From Paracoccus marcusii (GTDB lineage: Bacteria > Pseudomonadota > Alphaproteobacteria > Rhodobacterales > Rhodobacteraceae): a DNA stretch of 64,000 bases. Location: positions 2,926,501 through 2,990,500 of the forward strand of contig NZ_CP117466.1 in the NCBI RefSeq assembly GCF_028621715.1, written 5' to 3'. The notes under the pieces are model-generated. The model did not search any database and had not been told where the DNA came from. It saw only the letters and a program-made list of their open reading frames with translations. A program made the translations under genes and the position numbers. Shown one piece after another: positions 33,015-44,338 of the stretch (position 1 is its first letter; each line of letters opens with the position of its first letter).

Positions 33015-34167
33015 GATCGACGCCGCCGTCCCGGAACTGACCGAGATCTTCCGCGACCTGCACGCGCACCCGGAGATCGGCATGGAGGAGGTCCGCACCA
33101 GCGCGGTCGTCGCGGCCAAGCTGCGCGAATGGGGCGTGGACGAGGTCCACGAGGGCGTGGGCAGGACCGGCGTCGTGGGCATCGTGCATGGCCGGGGTCA
33201 GGGCAACCGCCGCATCGGCCTGCGCGCCGACATGGACGCGCTGCCGATCCAGGAGGCGACGGGGCTGGCCCATGCCTCGACCCAGGCCGGCAAGATGCAT
33301 GCCTGCGGCCATGACGGGCATACGACGATGCTGCTGGGCGCCGCGCAGTATCTGGCGCGGACGCGCAATTTCGACGGCACCGCGGTCCTGATCTTCCAGC
33401 CCGCCGAGGAGGGCCTGGGCGGCGCCCGCGCCATGATCGCGGACGGGCTGTTCCAGCGCTTTCCGGTCGACGAGGTCTATGGCATGCACAACCAGCCGAC
33501 CGGCCAGCCGGGCCGCGCGACGCTGTGCAAGGGGCCGGCCATGGCGGGGGCGTCCTTCTTCGACATCACCGTGACGGGCAAGGGCAGCCATGCCGCCATG
33601 CCGCAGCAGTCGCGCGACGCCCTGGTCGCGGCATCGGGGCTGGTCGGGCAGTTCCAGACGATCCTGGGCCGCAACGTCGCGCCGCTGGATCAGGCGGTTC
33701 TGTCGGTCACCCAGATCCATGCGGGCAGCGCCTACAACGTCGTGCCCGAGACCGCGACCCTGGCCGGCACGATCCGCTTCTTCCGCCCCGAGGTCCGCGA
33801 CCTGATGCAGACGCGGATGCGCGCCATCTGCGACGGTGCCGCGCAGGCCTTCGATCTGCGGATCACCTGCGCGTTCCGCGAGATCTTCGACGTGCTTGTG
33901 AACGATGCCGACCTGTCGGACGCCTGGACCCAGGCCGCCGCCGACGTGCTGGGCGCAGACAATGTGCGCGACGATTCCCAGCCCTTCACCGGGTCCGAGG
34001 ATTTTGCCGACATGCTGCAGCAGGTCCCCGGCGCCTATGGCAACCTTGGCCATGCGGGCACGGTGCCGCTGCACAATCCGGGCTTCGTGCTGGACGAGGG
34101 CATCCTGCCCGTCGGCGCGTCGATCTATGCGCGGCTGATCGAACGCCGCCTGCCGGTGGCGGCATGA
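32998..34167 (+). CDS. M20 family amidohydrolase (hippurate hydrolase/aminoacylase type)
   Basis: 389-residue cytoplasmic zinc hydrolase that splits N-acyl amino acids or related amides. Signatures: RDLHAHPEIGMEE near residue 20, GLRADMDALPIQEATG, MHACGHDGHTTMLLGAAQYL with the metal-binding CGHDGH, FQPAEEGLGGARAMI, and PFTGSEDFADMLQQVPGAY. Good fit to the M20D group (hippuricase, IAA-amino acid hydrolase). Overlaps the ATPase gene by 17 bases and the next M20 gene by ATGA. The substrate is inferred to be the imported compound. Confidence 0.92.
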   Translation: MPNLPEIDAAVPELTEIFRDLHAHPEIGMEEVRTSAVVAAKLREWGVDEVHEGVGRTGVVGIVHGRGQGNRRIGLRADMDALPIQEATGLAHASTQAGKMHACGHDGHTTMLLGAAQYLARTRNFDGTAVLIFQPAEEGLGGARAMIADGLFQRFPVDEVYGMHNQPTGQPGRATLCKGPAMAGASFFDITVTGKGSHAAMPQQSRDALVAASGLVGQFQTILGRNVAPLDQAVLSVTQIHAGSAYNVVPETATLAGTIRFFRPEVRDLMQTRMRAICDGAAQAFDLRITCAFREIFDVLVNDADLSDAWTQAAADVLGADNVRDDSQPFTGSEDFADMLQQVPGAYGNLGHAGTVPLHNPGFVLDEGILPVGASIYARLIERRLPVAA

Positions 34168-35294
34168 GCGCGCTGCACCTGCCCTTCGACGCGGAGGAGA
34201 TGCTGGCGGGCCTGCGCCCCTGGATCGAATGCGAAAGCCCGACCTGGGACGCGGGTGCCGTCAGCCGGATGATGGACCTGGCCGCGCGCGACCTGTCCGC
34301 GATCGGCGCCACGGTCGAGACGGTGCCGGGCACCAGGGGCTTCGGCACCTCGATCCGCGCGACCTTTCCGCATGCCGACCAGGGCAAGCCGGGCATCCTG
34401 GTGTCGGGGCACATGGACACGGTCCATCCCCTGGGCACGCTGGAGAAGCTGCCCTTCCGCGTGCAGGACGGCAAGGCCTGGGGGCCGGGCATCATGGACA
34501 TGAAGGGTGGCAACTACGTCTTTCTTGAGGCGATGCGCCAGATCGCGCGGGGCGGGCTGACCACACCCTTGCCGGTCACGTTCCTCTTCACCCCCGACGA
34601 GGAGGTCGGCACCCCCGCCACCCGCGGCCTGATCGAGGATGCCGCCCGCGGCCAGCGCGCCGTGCTGCTGCCCGAACCTGCGCTGCCCGACGGGGGCGCG
34701 GTGATCGGGCGATACGCGATCGCGCGCTTCGACCTGCTGACCCATGGCCGGCCCAGCCATGCGGGCTGGGCGCTGAAGGACGGGCGGTCGGCCATCGCCG
34801 CCATGGCGCGCCGCATCCTGGAGATCGAGGCGATGACCACCGAGGACTGCACCTTCTCGGTGGGCGTCATCCATGCCGGGCAATGGGTGAACTGCGTGGC
34901 CTCGGAATGCCGGGCCGAGGTCCTGTCCATGGCCAAAACGCAAGCCGACCTGGACCGCGGCGTTGCGGCCATGCTGGCGCTGCAGGGCGAACGGGACGGG
35001 GTGGAATTCACCGTCACCCGCGGCGTCACCCGCCCGGTCTGGGAGCCGCAGCCGGGCACAATGGCGCTGTATGACCTGGCGCGCGACCTGTCGGCACAGA
35101 TCGGGTTCGACCTGTCGTCGGACCGGTCGGGCGGCGGGTCGGACGGCAACTTCACCGGCGCAATGGGCGTGCCCACGCTGGACAGCATCGGCGTGCGCGG
35201 CCGCGGCCTGCACACGCTGGACGAACATATCGAGATCGACAGCCTGCCCGAGCGCGCGCGCCTGGCCGCGGGCCTGCTGACCCGGATCATCTGA
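34164..35294 (+). CDS. M20 family peptidase (glutamate carboxypeptidase-like)
   Basis: 376 residues from ATG 34164 (ATGA overlap with the preceding gene). Zn-site motifs: GILVSGHMDTVHPLGT, WGPGIMDMKGGNYV, and FTPDEEVGTPATR with the Glu-Glu pair; GGGSDGNFTGAMGVPTLDS near the C-terminus is typical of the M20A CPG2/ArgE group. Two dissimilar M20 enzymes in a row suggest stepwise cleavage of one imported molecule, or an acylase followed by a C-terminal amino-acid release. Confidence 0.9.
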   Translation: MSALHLPFDAEEMLAGLRPWIECESPTWDAGAVSRMMDLAARDLSAIGATVETVPGTRGFGTSIRATFPHADQGKPGILVSGHMDTVHPLGTLEKLPFRVQDGKAWGPGIMDMKGGNYVFLEAMRQIARGGLTTPLPVTFLFTPDEEVGTPATRGLIEDAARGQRAVLLPEPALPDGGAVIGRYAIARFDLLTHGRPSHAGWALKDGRSAIAAMARRILEIEAMTTEDCTFSVGVIHAGQWVNCVASECRAEVLSMAKTQADLDRGVAAMLALQGERDGVEFTVTRGVTRPVWEPQPGTMALYDLARDLSAQIGFDLSSDRSGGGSDGNFTGAMGVPTLDSIGVRGRGLHTLDEHIEIDSLPERARLAAGLLTRII

Positions 35295-35301
35295 GGACCC
35301 C

Positions 35302-36708
35302 ATGACTGCATTTGCCGACCTGACCGCCGCCGCGATGACCGCGGGCTTCGCCGACCGCAGCCTGTCCCCGGTCGAGGTGACCCGCGCCGTCCTGGACCGT
35401 ATCGAGGCCTGCGAGCCGGTACTGAACGCGATGTGGACCGTCGATCACGACGTGGCGCTGGAGGCCGCCCGCGCGTCCGAGGAGCGCTGGCGGCGCGGCG
35501 CGCCGTTGACGGTGAAAGGCGTGTCGCTGGACGGCGTGCCCATCACCATCAAGGAGAACATCGCCACCCGCGGCGTGGCGATGCCCCTGGGCACCGCGGT
35601 CAGCGACATGACGCCGCGCGCCGAGGACGCGCCCCCCGCCGCCCGCATGCGCGAGGCAGGGGCGGTCTTTCTGGGACGCACGACCATGCCCGATTTCGGG
35701 ATGCTGTCCTCGGGCCTGTCCAGCTTTCACCGGCTGGCGCGCAACCCGTGGAACACCGCCATGAACCCCGGCGGTTCCAGCGCGGGGGCGGGAGCGGCAG
35801 GGGCTGCGGGCTATGGGCCGCTCCATCTGGGGACCGATATCGGCGGATCGATCCGGCTGCCCGCCGCGTGGTGCGGGCTGGTGGGGCTGAAGCCCAGCCT
35901 GGGGCGCGTGCCGATCGACCCGCCCTTCATGGGGCGCGCGGCGGGACCGATGACGCGGACCGTCACCGATGCAGCGATGGCCATGGCGGTGCTGTCCCAG
36001 CCCGACGGGCGCGACCACATGTCCCTGCCGCCCGCGACGATCGACTGGATGAATTTGGATTGCGACCTGAAGGGGCTGCGCGTCGGCCTGCTGATGGACG
36101 CCGGCTGCGGCACGGCGGTCGACCCGCAGGTCAGCGACGCCGTGACCGCCGCGGCGGCGCTGTTCGAACAGGCTGGTGCCGTCATCCGGCCCATCGATCC
36201 GTGGATGACCCCCGACCTGCTGCAGAGCCTGGATGATTTCTGGCGCACGCGGGCCGGGCTGGACGTGCTGGCGCTGGCGCCCGAACAGCGGGCCCGGATC
36301 CTGCCGCTGGTGCGGGAATGGGCCGAATCGGGTCTGGGCCGGTCCGGAGAGGACGTCTGGCGCAGCTATGGCGCCACGGTCGAGATCCGTCGTCGCACCA
36401 CGCAGGCCATGGCTGATCTGGACCTGATCCTGTCGCCCATCTCTCCGAATGTCAGCTTTCCGGCGGATTGGGCCTATCCGGCCGACAACGACGTGACTCG
36501 CGCGATGCAGCATATCGGCTTTACCGCGCCCTTCAACATCGGCGAACAACCGGCGATCAGCGTGCCCTGCGGCCATGACCGGAACGGCGTGCCCATCGGG
36601 TTGCAGATCGCGGGCCGCCGGTTCGACGACCTGGGCGTGCTGCGCGCCGCGCGGGCGTGGGAACGGATCGCCCCGCCCGCACGCCCCTGGCCCGTGGTCA
36701 CGGGCTAG
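35302..36708 (+). CDS. amidase (amidase signature family)
   Basis: 468-residue hydrolase of the GatA/AtzF/FAAH signature family, cleaving carboxamides. The Ser-cisSer-Lys triad is visible: Lys84 in VPITIKENIATRG, the serines of NPGGSSAGAG (159-160), and Ser183 in TDIGGSIRLPAAW. C-terminal TAPFNIGEQPAISVPCG is typical. Last gene of the plus-strand island, 7 bases after the M20 gene. Not GatA itself, since gatB/gatC are absent and the position is catabolic. Its TAG stop shares CTAG with the next, opposing gene. Confidence 0.92.
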   Translation: MTAFADLTAAAMTAGFADRSLSPVEVTRAVLDRIEACEPVLNAMWTVDHDVALEAARASEERWRRGAPLTVKGVSLDGVPITIKENIATRGVAMPLGTAVSDMTPRAEDAPPAARMREAGAVFLGRTTMPDFGMLSSGLSSFHRLARNPWNTAMNPGGSSAGAGAAGAAGYGPLHLGTDIGGSIRLPAAWCGLVGLKPSLGRVPIDPPFMGRAAGPMTRTVTDAAMAMAVLSQPDGRDHMSLPPATIDWMNLDCDLKGLRVGLLMDAGCGTAVDPQVSDAVTAAAALFEQAGAVIRPIDPWMTPDLLQSLDDFWRTRAGLDVLALAPEQRARILPLVREWAESGLGRSGEDVWRSYGATVEIRRRTTQAMADLDLILSPISPNVSFPADWAYPADNDVTRAMQHIGFTAPFNIGEQPAISVPCGHDRNGVPIGLQIAGRRFDDLGVLRAARAWERIAPPARPWPVVTG

Positions 36709-37598
36709 TCGTGCGAGGGCTTGTCCTGCGGAAAAAACAGGGCCGCGGCTTCCGACAGATAGCTGTCGGCGAAACCGCCTTGGGCCAGCCCGTCCAGGGC
36801 TGCCCCGACGCCGTCTGCCGCGTCATGCGCGGCGCCCACGTCCCGCGACAGTTGTCGGTAATAGGACAGGTCCTTGGCCGCATTCGCGACCGAAAAGCGC
36901 ATTCCCGATGTGTCCCCCGACAGCAGGAAGGGCGCGATCCGGTCCAGCGCGGCACCGTGCCCGCCGCCCTTGGACAGCACGTCGACAAAGGTCGCGTCAC
37001 GGATGCCCGCCTGCCGCGCACAGGCCGCGGCCTCGCTGATCAGGGTCGCGCAGCCGATCGAGACGAAGTTGTGCAGCAGCTTCAGCGTATGGCCCGCGCC
37101 GACCTCGCCCGCGTGAAAGATGTTCTCGGCGAACGTGCCCAGCAGGGGGCGCATGCGGTTGAACAGATCACCGTCCGCGCCCACCAGCAGGTTCAGGCGG
37201 CCTTCCTCGGCCTCCTTCGGGGTGCGGGTCATGGCCGCGTCCATGAATTCCCCGCCCGCCTCGCGCGTCAGCCCCGCCAGGCGCAGGGTCGATGCCGGGA
37301 TCGCGGTCGAACAGTCGACGATCACGGTTCCCGGACGGATCGCGGCCAGCAGACCGCCCGCGCCCAGCAGCACCTCTTCGACCTGGGGGGTGCCGGACAG
37401 GCACAGGATGACCGCGCGGCATTCCGCCAGGGCCTCCAGCCTGTCGAGGCGGCGCGCACCAAGCGCCGTCAGGTCACCGACCGGCTGGTTGCCGGGATGA
37501 TCCAGAAACAGCAGCGGCCACCCCTTGGCCGCAATGTTTCGCGCGATGCCGTGGCCCATCAGACCCACGCCCACCATGCCGACCGTCATCTTGTCCAT
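36705..37598 (-). CDS. beta-hydroxyacid dehydrogenase (3-hydroxyisobutyrate dehydrogenase family)
   Basis: 297 residues from ATG 37598, chosen for the perfect AGGAGG upstream and the start MDKMTVGMVGVGLMGHGIAR with its Rossmann GxGxMG. Further signatures: TVIVDCSTAIP, EFMDAAMTRTPKEAEEGRLN, and GAGHTLKLLHNF with the catalytic Lys. Members oxidise 3-hydroxyisobutyrate, tartronate semialdehyde, or other beta-hydroxyacids with NAD(P). Divergent from the aldehyde dehydrogenase with a 98-base gap; the pair could process the carbon skeleton freed by the hydrolase island, but this is inference. Confidence 0.9.
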   Translation of the reverse strand: MDKMTVGMVGVGLMGHGIARNIAAKGWPLLFLDHPGNQPVGDLTALGARRLDRLEALAECRAVILCLSGTPQVEEVLLGAGGLLAAIRPGTVIVDCSTAIPASTLRLAGLTREAGGEFMDAAMTRTPKEAEEGRLNLLVGADGDLFNRMRPLLGTFAENIFHAGEVGAGHTLKLLHNFVSIGCATLISEAAACARQAGIRDATFVDVLSKGGGHGAALDRIAPFLLSGDTSGMRFSVANAAKDLSYYRQLSRDVGAAHDAADGVGAALDGLAQGGFADSYLSEAAALFFPQDKPSHD

Positions 37599-37696
37599 CG
37601 TCTCCTCCTGTCCTGCCGGGGGGCCAGCTTGGGCGCTGGCCGTCCGGGCCACAAGGTGACCGGACGCAATTTTTCCACCGACCACAGGACCGCAGC

Positions 37697-39154
37697 ATGA
37701 TCATCGACGATCTGACCCGCATCGACACCAGCCTGATCTTCGTGGATGGCCACTGGACCCGCCCCCAAGGCGGCACCCTGCCGGTCGAGGATCCGTCGAC
37801 CGGCGATGCCATCGGGGTGATCGGTCGCGGCACCCCGGCCGATGTCGACGTCGCCGTCGCCGCCGCCCGTGCCGCCCTCGACGGCCCCTGGGGGGCGCTG
37901 ACCGCCACCGACCGCGGGCGCATCCTGACGCGGATGTCCGCCCTGGTCCTGGACCGGGCCGAGGATCTTGCGATGATCGAGACGCTGGACGTGGGCAAGC
38001 CGCTGGACCAGTCGCGCCGCGATTCGGTGGCCCTGGCCCGCTATCTGGAGTTCTACGGCGGTGCGGCGGACAAGCTGATGGGCAGCACAATTCCCTATCA
38101 GCAGGGCTATACCGCCTATACCCTGCGCGAGCCGCATGGCGTCTGCGGGATCATCATCCCATGGAACTATCCCATGCAGATCCTGGGCCGGGCCGTCGCG
38201 GCGGCGCTTGCCGCGGGCAATGCCGTGGTGCTGAAGCCGGCTGAGGATGCGTCGCTCTCGGCCCTGGTCTTTGCGCAGATCGCCCATCAGGCGGGTCTGC
38301 CCCCCGGCGCGTTGAACGTCGTGACCGGCCTGGGGGCCGAGGTGGGCGCGGCGCTGTCCGCACATCGGGGCGTGCATCATCTGTCCTTCACCGGCTCGGT
38401 CGGGACCGGGGCCGGCATTCAGCGCGCGGCGGCGGCCAACGCCGTGCCCGTAACGCTGGAACTGGGGGGCAAGTCGCCCCAGATCGTCTTTGACGATGCT
38501 GACCTGAACCGGGCGATCCCGGTTCTGGTCGGGGCCTGCATGCAGAATGCCGGGCAGACCTGTTCGGCCGCGTCGCGCGTCCTGGTGCAGGCCGGTGTCT
38601 ACGACGAGGTGCGTCGCCGCATGTCCGACATCTTCAACGGGCTTGTGGCCGGACCGGCGCCCGACAGCCACGACCTGGGTCCGCTGGTGTCGGCGCGCCA
38701 GAGGCGACTGGTGCAGGATTTCATCGATCTTGGCACCCGCGAACTGACCTTGGCGGCTCAGGGGCGCCTGCATCCTGACGCGGCGGCCGGCGGCCATTTC
38801 GTGCGACCCACGCTGTTTGCGGACGTACCCCCCGATCACACCTTGGCGCAGCAGGAGATCTTTGGTCCGGTGCAGGTCATGATGCCCTTTGCCGACGAGG
38901 CAGAGGCCCTTCGCATCGCCAACGGCACCGATTACGGACTGGTCGCCGGCATCTGGACCCGCGACGGGGCGCGACAGCTGCGCCTGGCGGGCCGGCTGAA
39001 CTGCGGCCAGGTCTTCATCAACAACTATGGCGCGGGGGGCGGGGTCGAGCTGCCCTTCGGCGGCATCGGCAAGTCGGGGCATGGTCGCGAAAAGGGGTTC
39101 GAGGCGCTGTACGGCTTCACCCGCACCAAGACCATCGCGATCCACCACGGTTGA
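37697..39154 (+). CDS. NAD(P)-dependent aldehyde dehydrogenase
   Basis: 485 residues of the ALDH superfamily. Cofactor region IIPWNYPMQILGRAVAAALA, catalytic Glu in VTLELGGKSPQIV, catalytic Cys in NAGQTCSAASRVLV, and C-terminal NNYGAGGGVELPFGGIGKSG. The last segment with AGGGVELPFGG is reminiscent of betaine-aldehyde/gamma-aminobutyraldehyde-type enzymes, but substrate is not settled. ATG 37697 starts MIIDDLTRIDTSLIFVDGHW. Confidence 0.93.
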   Translation: MIIDDLTRIDTSLIFVDGHWTRPQGGTLPVEDPSTGDAIGVIGRGTPADVDVAVAAARAALDGPWGALTATDRGRILTRMSALVLDRAEDLAMIETLDVGKPLDQSRRDSVALARYLEFYGGAADKLMGSTIPYQQGYTAYTLREPHGVCGIIIPWNYPMQILGRAVAAALAAGNAVVLKPAEDASLSALVFAQIAHQAGLPPGALNVVTGLGAEVGAALSAHRGVHHLSFTGSVGTGAGIQRAAAANAVPVTLELGGKSPQIVFDDADLNRAIPVLVGACMQNAGQTCSAASRVLVQAGVYDEVRRRMSDIFNGLVAGPAPDSHDLGPLVSARQRRLVQDFIDLGTRELTLAAQGRLHPDAAAGGHFVRPTLFADVPPDHTLAQQEIFGPVQVMMPFADEAEALRIANGTDYGLVAGIWTRDGARQLRLAGRLNCGQVFINNYGAGGGVELPFGGIGKSGHGREKGFEALYGFTRTKTIAIHHG

Positions 39155-39160
39155 AAGGCA

Positions 39161-39175
39161 GGGCGCCATGCGCCC
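39161..39175. terminator. short hairpin between convergent ALDH and L,D-transpeptidase genes
   Basis: 6-bp stem GGGCGC/GCGCCC (39161-39166 with 39170-39175) with a CAT loop in a 32-base gap. No T-run. Weak evidence for bidirectional 3'-end function. Confidence 0.35.
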
Positions 39176-39186
39176 CGCCCTGGCGA

Positions 39187-39759
39187 TCAGAACACCGTCA
39201 CCTGTGTGCCGATCTCTGCGACCGCATACAGCTTTTCGACATGCTCGTTATACAGGCCATAGCAGCCCGACGACGACCGCCGCCCGATCTTACGCGTGTC
39301 ATGCGTGCCGTGGACCAGATAGGCCGGCCAGCCCAGGTACAGGCCGAACTTGCCCAACGGGTTTTCGGGAGCGCCCCCCTCGACCCGCTGCGGCAGGGTC
39401 GGATCCTTGACGCGCATGCTGGGGGTGGGCGTCCAGGGCGGGTTGGCGACCTTGCGCACGATCTCGGTCTGGCCGCGGCGGGTCAGTTCGTCTGTCATCG
39501 GGATCGCGCAGGGAAAGACGAAATGCACGCTTTCGTCACCCGACCAGAAATGCACCGCGCGCGAGGTCACGTCGGCCAGCAGAACCCCCTTGCCCAAGGA
39601 CGGATAGAAATCCTGCCAATGCCGCGCGCGGAACGACGACTGGTTGCGCTGCGGTCCCGGGTTTTCCTGGCCATAGGCCATGGCGGGGATCAGGACGCCC
39701 GTCGCCGCAAGACCCTGAAGGAAGGTTCTTCGGTCGCCGAAGGGACGATTCGTGGACAT
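39187..39759 (-). CDS. L,D-transpeptidase (YkuD domain), Tat-type signal
   Basis: 190 residues from ATG 39759. The N-terminus DRRTFLQGLAATGVLIP is a twin-arginine export signal. The YkuD active site is VHGTHDTRKIGRRSSSGCYG, with His150 and nucleophile Cys166, followed by LYNEHVEKLYAVAEIGTQV. It catalyses 3-3 peptidoglycan cross-links or attaches outer-membrane proteins to peptidoglycan in the periplasm. Fits the small Rhodobacterales L,D-transpeptidases in size. Stand-alone gene. Confidence 0.93.
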   Translation of the reverse strand: MSTNRPFGDRRTFLQGLAATGVLIPAMAYGQENPGPQRNQSSFRARHWQDFYPSLGKGVLLADVTSRAVHFWSGDESVHFVFPCAIPMTDELTRRGQTEIVRKVANPPWTPTPSMRVKDPTLPQRVEGGAPENPLGKFGLYLGWPAYLVHGTHDTRKIGRRSSSGCYGLYNEHVEKLYAVAEIGTQVTVF

Positions 39760-39889
39760 GCTGCTGCCTCGTGCTTGTATTGGCCTTTTCAGCGACAATA
39801 GCCCTCCGCGTCCCTTCCCCCAAGCCCCCGCCGCAAGGTTGGCGGCCCACCCCGGAGATTCTGCAACAGATGCAGGGGAACGCGGCCGA

Positions 39890-42111
<2,222 letters not shown>

Positions 42112-42115
<4 letters not shown>

Positions 42116-42570
42116 CGCACGGCCTCGATCCGGACCAGCTGCCAGATGCTGCGGGCATAGGTCACCTCGGACTGCAGTGCAGGATCGGAGTCATAGGGAT
42201 AGATCACCCAGAGCGGCCCCTTGTCGCGCACGGACATCGCCTGCCCGTCCTGCTGGAACGCGACGATGGGATAATCCGCCGTCACCTCGTCCACGGGAAT
42301 CTGCACCGCGTAATCGTTGATCGCCACGGCCGAGACCGTGCCCTCATCGATGCCCGCATCGGTCAGGATCGTCTGCAGCGGGACCCCGGTGAAGGTCGGC
42401 TGCCCCTCCGTCCAGATGGTCGATGTGGCAAAGCTGACCGGCCCAAACGCCTGAAGCGCCGCCTCGTCATAGGTCTGCGTGCCGTCCGGGCCGACGACGG
42501 TCAGCAACGGATCGTCGGCCAGCGCCGGACCGGCCAGCGCAAGCAAAAGGGAGAGGGCTGCGATCTTCAT
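42112..42570 (-). CDS. secreted molybdopterin-binding-fold domain protein
   Basis: 152 residues from ATG 42570 with signal peptide 1-18 ([11 protein letters not shown]). The pattern FTGVPLQTILTDAGI, VSAVAINDYAVQIPVDEV, and IVAFQQDGQAMSVRDKGPLW matches the C-terminal part of the sulfite-oxidase-like molybdopterin domain. It is far shorter than catalytic members and contains no cysteine to ligate Mo, so it probably does not hold an active cofactor. Co-transcribed with the hybrid kinase (4-base overlap); a periplasmic ligand-sensing role is inferred. Confidence 0.75.
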
Positions 42571-42687
42571 GGGACTGCCTTCGACAAGGTTGGTCGGGGT
42601 TGCGGTGTCGCTTGATCTTGACGCCCGCCGCGCCATTCTGGCAGCGAATCCTTTCTAAAATGCTATCGACCGACCGATGCCCTTTAC

Positions 42688-42709
42688 TGGTATGGAAGTA
42701 TGGTATAAA
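42688..42709 (+). promoter_or_regulatory. direct repeats overlapping a -10 element upstream of gntR
   Basis: TGGTAT occurs at 42688-42693 and 42701-42706, 13 bp apart. A TATAAA (42704-42709) overlaps the second copy and could be the -10 of the GntR gene, which starts at 42730. The layout suits auto-regulation by the FCD-type GntR regulator. No good -35 was found. Confidence 0.35.
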
Positions 42710-42729
42710 TTTGCGGAAAAGGGCCTGAC

Positions 42730-43392
42730 ATGATTCCGATCCGCGCTGCCACGACCGCCCAGCAGGTCCATGACTGGTTGTACCGCTGCGTCCTGCGCGG
42801 CGACCTGCTGCCGGGCACGCGCCTGTCGGAGACCGAGATCGCGGCCCAGGTCAACCTGTCGCGCCAGCCCGTGCGCGAGGCCTTCATCCGGCTTGCCGCC
42901 GATGGCCTGGCCGAGGTGCTGCCCCAACGGGGCACCTATATCGGGCGCATCTCGATGCGGGCGGTCCTGTCGGCGCGCTTCATCCGCGAGGCGGTGGAAA
43001 GCGACCTGGCCCGCCATGTGGCCGCCACTCGCCCCGATCTGACCGCGATGGCCGCCGAACTGACCGTGCAGGAACGATGCGATGTCGAAGGCGACGTGCC
43101 GGGGTTCATCGAATCGGACGACCGGTTCCACCGGGCCATGGCCCTGGCGGCGGATCAAGGCGCCGTCTGGCAGGATCTGGAACGGCTCAAGGCCCAGATG
43201 AACCGCCTGCGGCACCTGTCGATGCGCGTCTTCGACCGCAGCCAGACCATCGCCCAGCACCGTGCCGTCCTGACCGCGCTGCAGGCCGGCGACGCCGATG
43301 GCGCCGAAGATGCCATCCGCACGCATCTGCGCCAGATGCTGACCGAACTGCCGCAGATGGCCGCGGCGCATCCCGACTATTTCACCGACTGA
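42730..43392 (+). CDS. GntR family regulator, FCD subfamily
   Basis: 220 residues: winged HTH (about 5-72, LLPGTRLSETEIAAQVNLSR, PVREAFIRLAADGLAEVLPQ) and an all-helical FCD effector domain (about 80-210) with metal-site candidates in ESDDRFHRAMALAAD and QTIAQHRAVLTALQAGD. Genes of this type next to uronate catabolism control it in response to uronate intermediates. It precedes the KDG kinase gene by 13 bases and is therefore a likely regulator of it and the neighbouring operon. Confidence 0.92.
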   Translation: MIPIRAATTAQQVHDWLYRCVLRGDLLPGTRLSETEIAAQVNLSRQPVREAFIRLAADGLAEVLPQRGTYIGRISMRAVLSARFIREAVESDLARHVAATRPDLTAMAAELTVQERCDVEGDVPGFIESDDRFHRAMALAADQGAVWQDLERLKAQMNRLRHLSMRVFDRSQTIAQHRAVLTALQAGDADGAEDAIRTHLRQMLTELPQMAAAHPDYFTD

Positions 43393-43405
43393 AAGATCCC
43401 GAAGC

Positions 43406-44338
43406 ATGCCGCAAGCCGACCCCATCCGCATCCTGTCCATCGGCGAGGCCATGGTCGAGATGTCGCGCGCCCCCGATCCGGACCTGTGGCGGATGGGCTT
43501 TGCCGGCGACACGCTGAACACGGCCTGGTACCTGCGCCGCCTGTTGGACGACGCCTGGCAGGTCGACTATCTGACGCGGGTCGGCACGGGCGACTTTTCG
43601 ACCCGGATGGTCGAGTTCCTGCGGGCCGAAGGGCTGGACACCGCCCATGTCACCCGCCAGCCCGATGCCGAGATCGGCCTCTATGCGATCAGCCTGACGA
43701 ACGGGGAACGCAGCTTCTCCTACTGGCGCGACACGTCCGCGGCGCGGCGGCTGGCCGACGACCCGAACCTGCTGCACGCCGCCCTTCAGGGCTGCGCAAT
43801 GGCCTATCTGTCGGGGATCACGCTGGCGATCCTGCCCCCGCAGGGACGCATCGGCCTGCTGCAGGCACTGGACCGGGCGCGGCAGGCCGGCACCACGGTC
43901 GTCTTCGACACCAACCTGCGGCCGCGCCTGTGGGCCGACGTGGACACCATGCGTGCGGTCACGCAAGACGCTGCCGGCCGCGCGGACCTGGTCCTGCCCA
44001 GCTTCGACGACGAGGCCGCTCTGTTCGGCGATGCCGATCCGCAGGCGACGCTGGACCGCTATCTGGCCCTGGGCGCGGGCCAGGTGGTGGTCAAGAATGG
44101 CGGAGGGCCGATCCGGTTCGGTGGGCGCGATGGTGCGGGCCACATCGACGATCTCAGCGTCGAGACCCCGGTCGACAGCACCGCCGCGGGCGACAGCTTC
44201 AATGCGGGCTATCTGGCGGCATGGCTGACGGGGGCCGATTGCGCCGGTGCCATCCGGGCCGGGCACGCGCTTGGGCGACAGGTGATCCGCCATCCGGGCG
44301 CGCTGATCCGGCAGGCGGTTCAGGACGCCCGGCGCTGA
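43406..44338 (+). CDS. kdgK: 2-dehydro-3-deoxygluconokinase (PfkB family)
   Basis: ATP-dependent phosphorylation of 2-keto-3-deoxygluconate (KDG) to KDPG, the common step for all uronate branches here. 310 aa. PfkB features: ILSIGEAMVEMSRAPDPDLW and FAGDTLNTAWYLRRLL at the N-terminus; anion hole and catalytic Asp in VDSTAAGDSFNAGYLAAWL near the C-terminus. Start MPQADPIRILSIGEAMVE is typical of KdgK. It abuts uxaA tail to tail. Confidence 0.9.
   Translation: MPQADPIRILSIGEAMVEMSRAPDPDLWRMGFAGDTLNTAWYLRRLLDDAWQVDYLTRVGTGDFSTRMVEFLRAEGLDTAHVTRQPDAEIGLYAISLTNGERSFSYWRDTSAARRLADDPNLLHAALQGCAMAYLSGITLAILPPQGRIGLLQALDRARQAGTTVVFDTNLRPRLWADVDTMRAVTQDAAGRADLVLPSFDDEAALFGDADPQATLDRYLALGAGQVVVKNGGGPIRFGGRDGAGHIDDLSVETPVDSTAAGDSFNAGYLAAWLTGADCAGAIRAGHALGRQVIRHPGALIRQAVQDARR

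Noticed and set aside
35302..36708. GatA subunit of the Glu-tRNA(Gln) amidotransferase, given the nearby tRNA-Gln
   Set aside because: The gene is 10 kb from the tRNA, gatB and gatC are absent, and it is the last gene of a catabolic operon.
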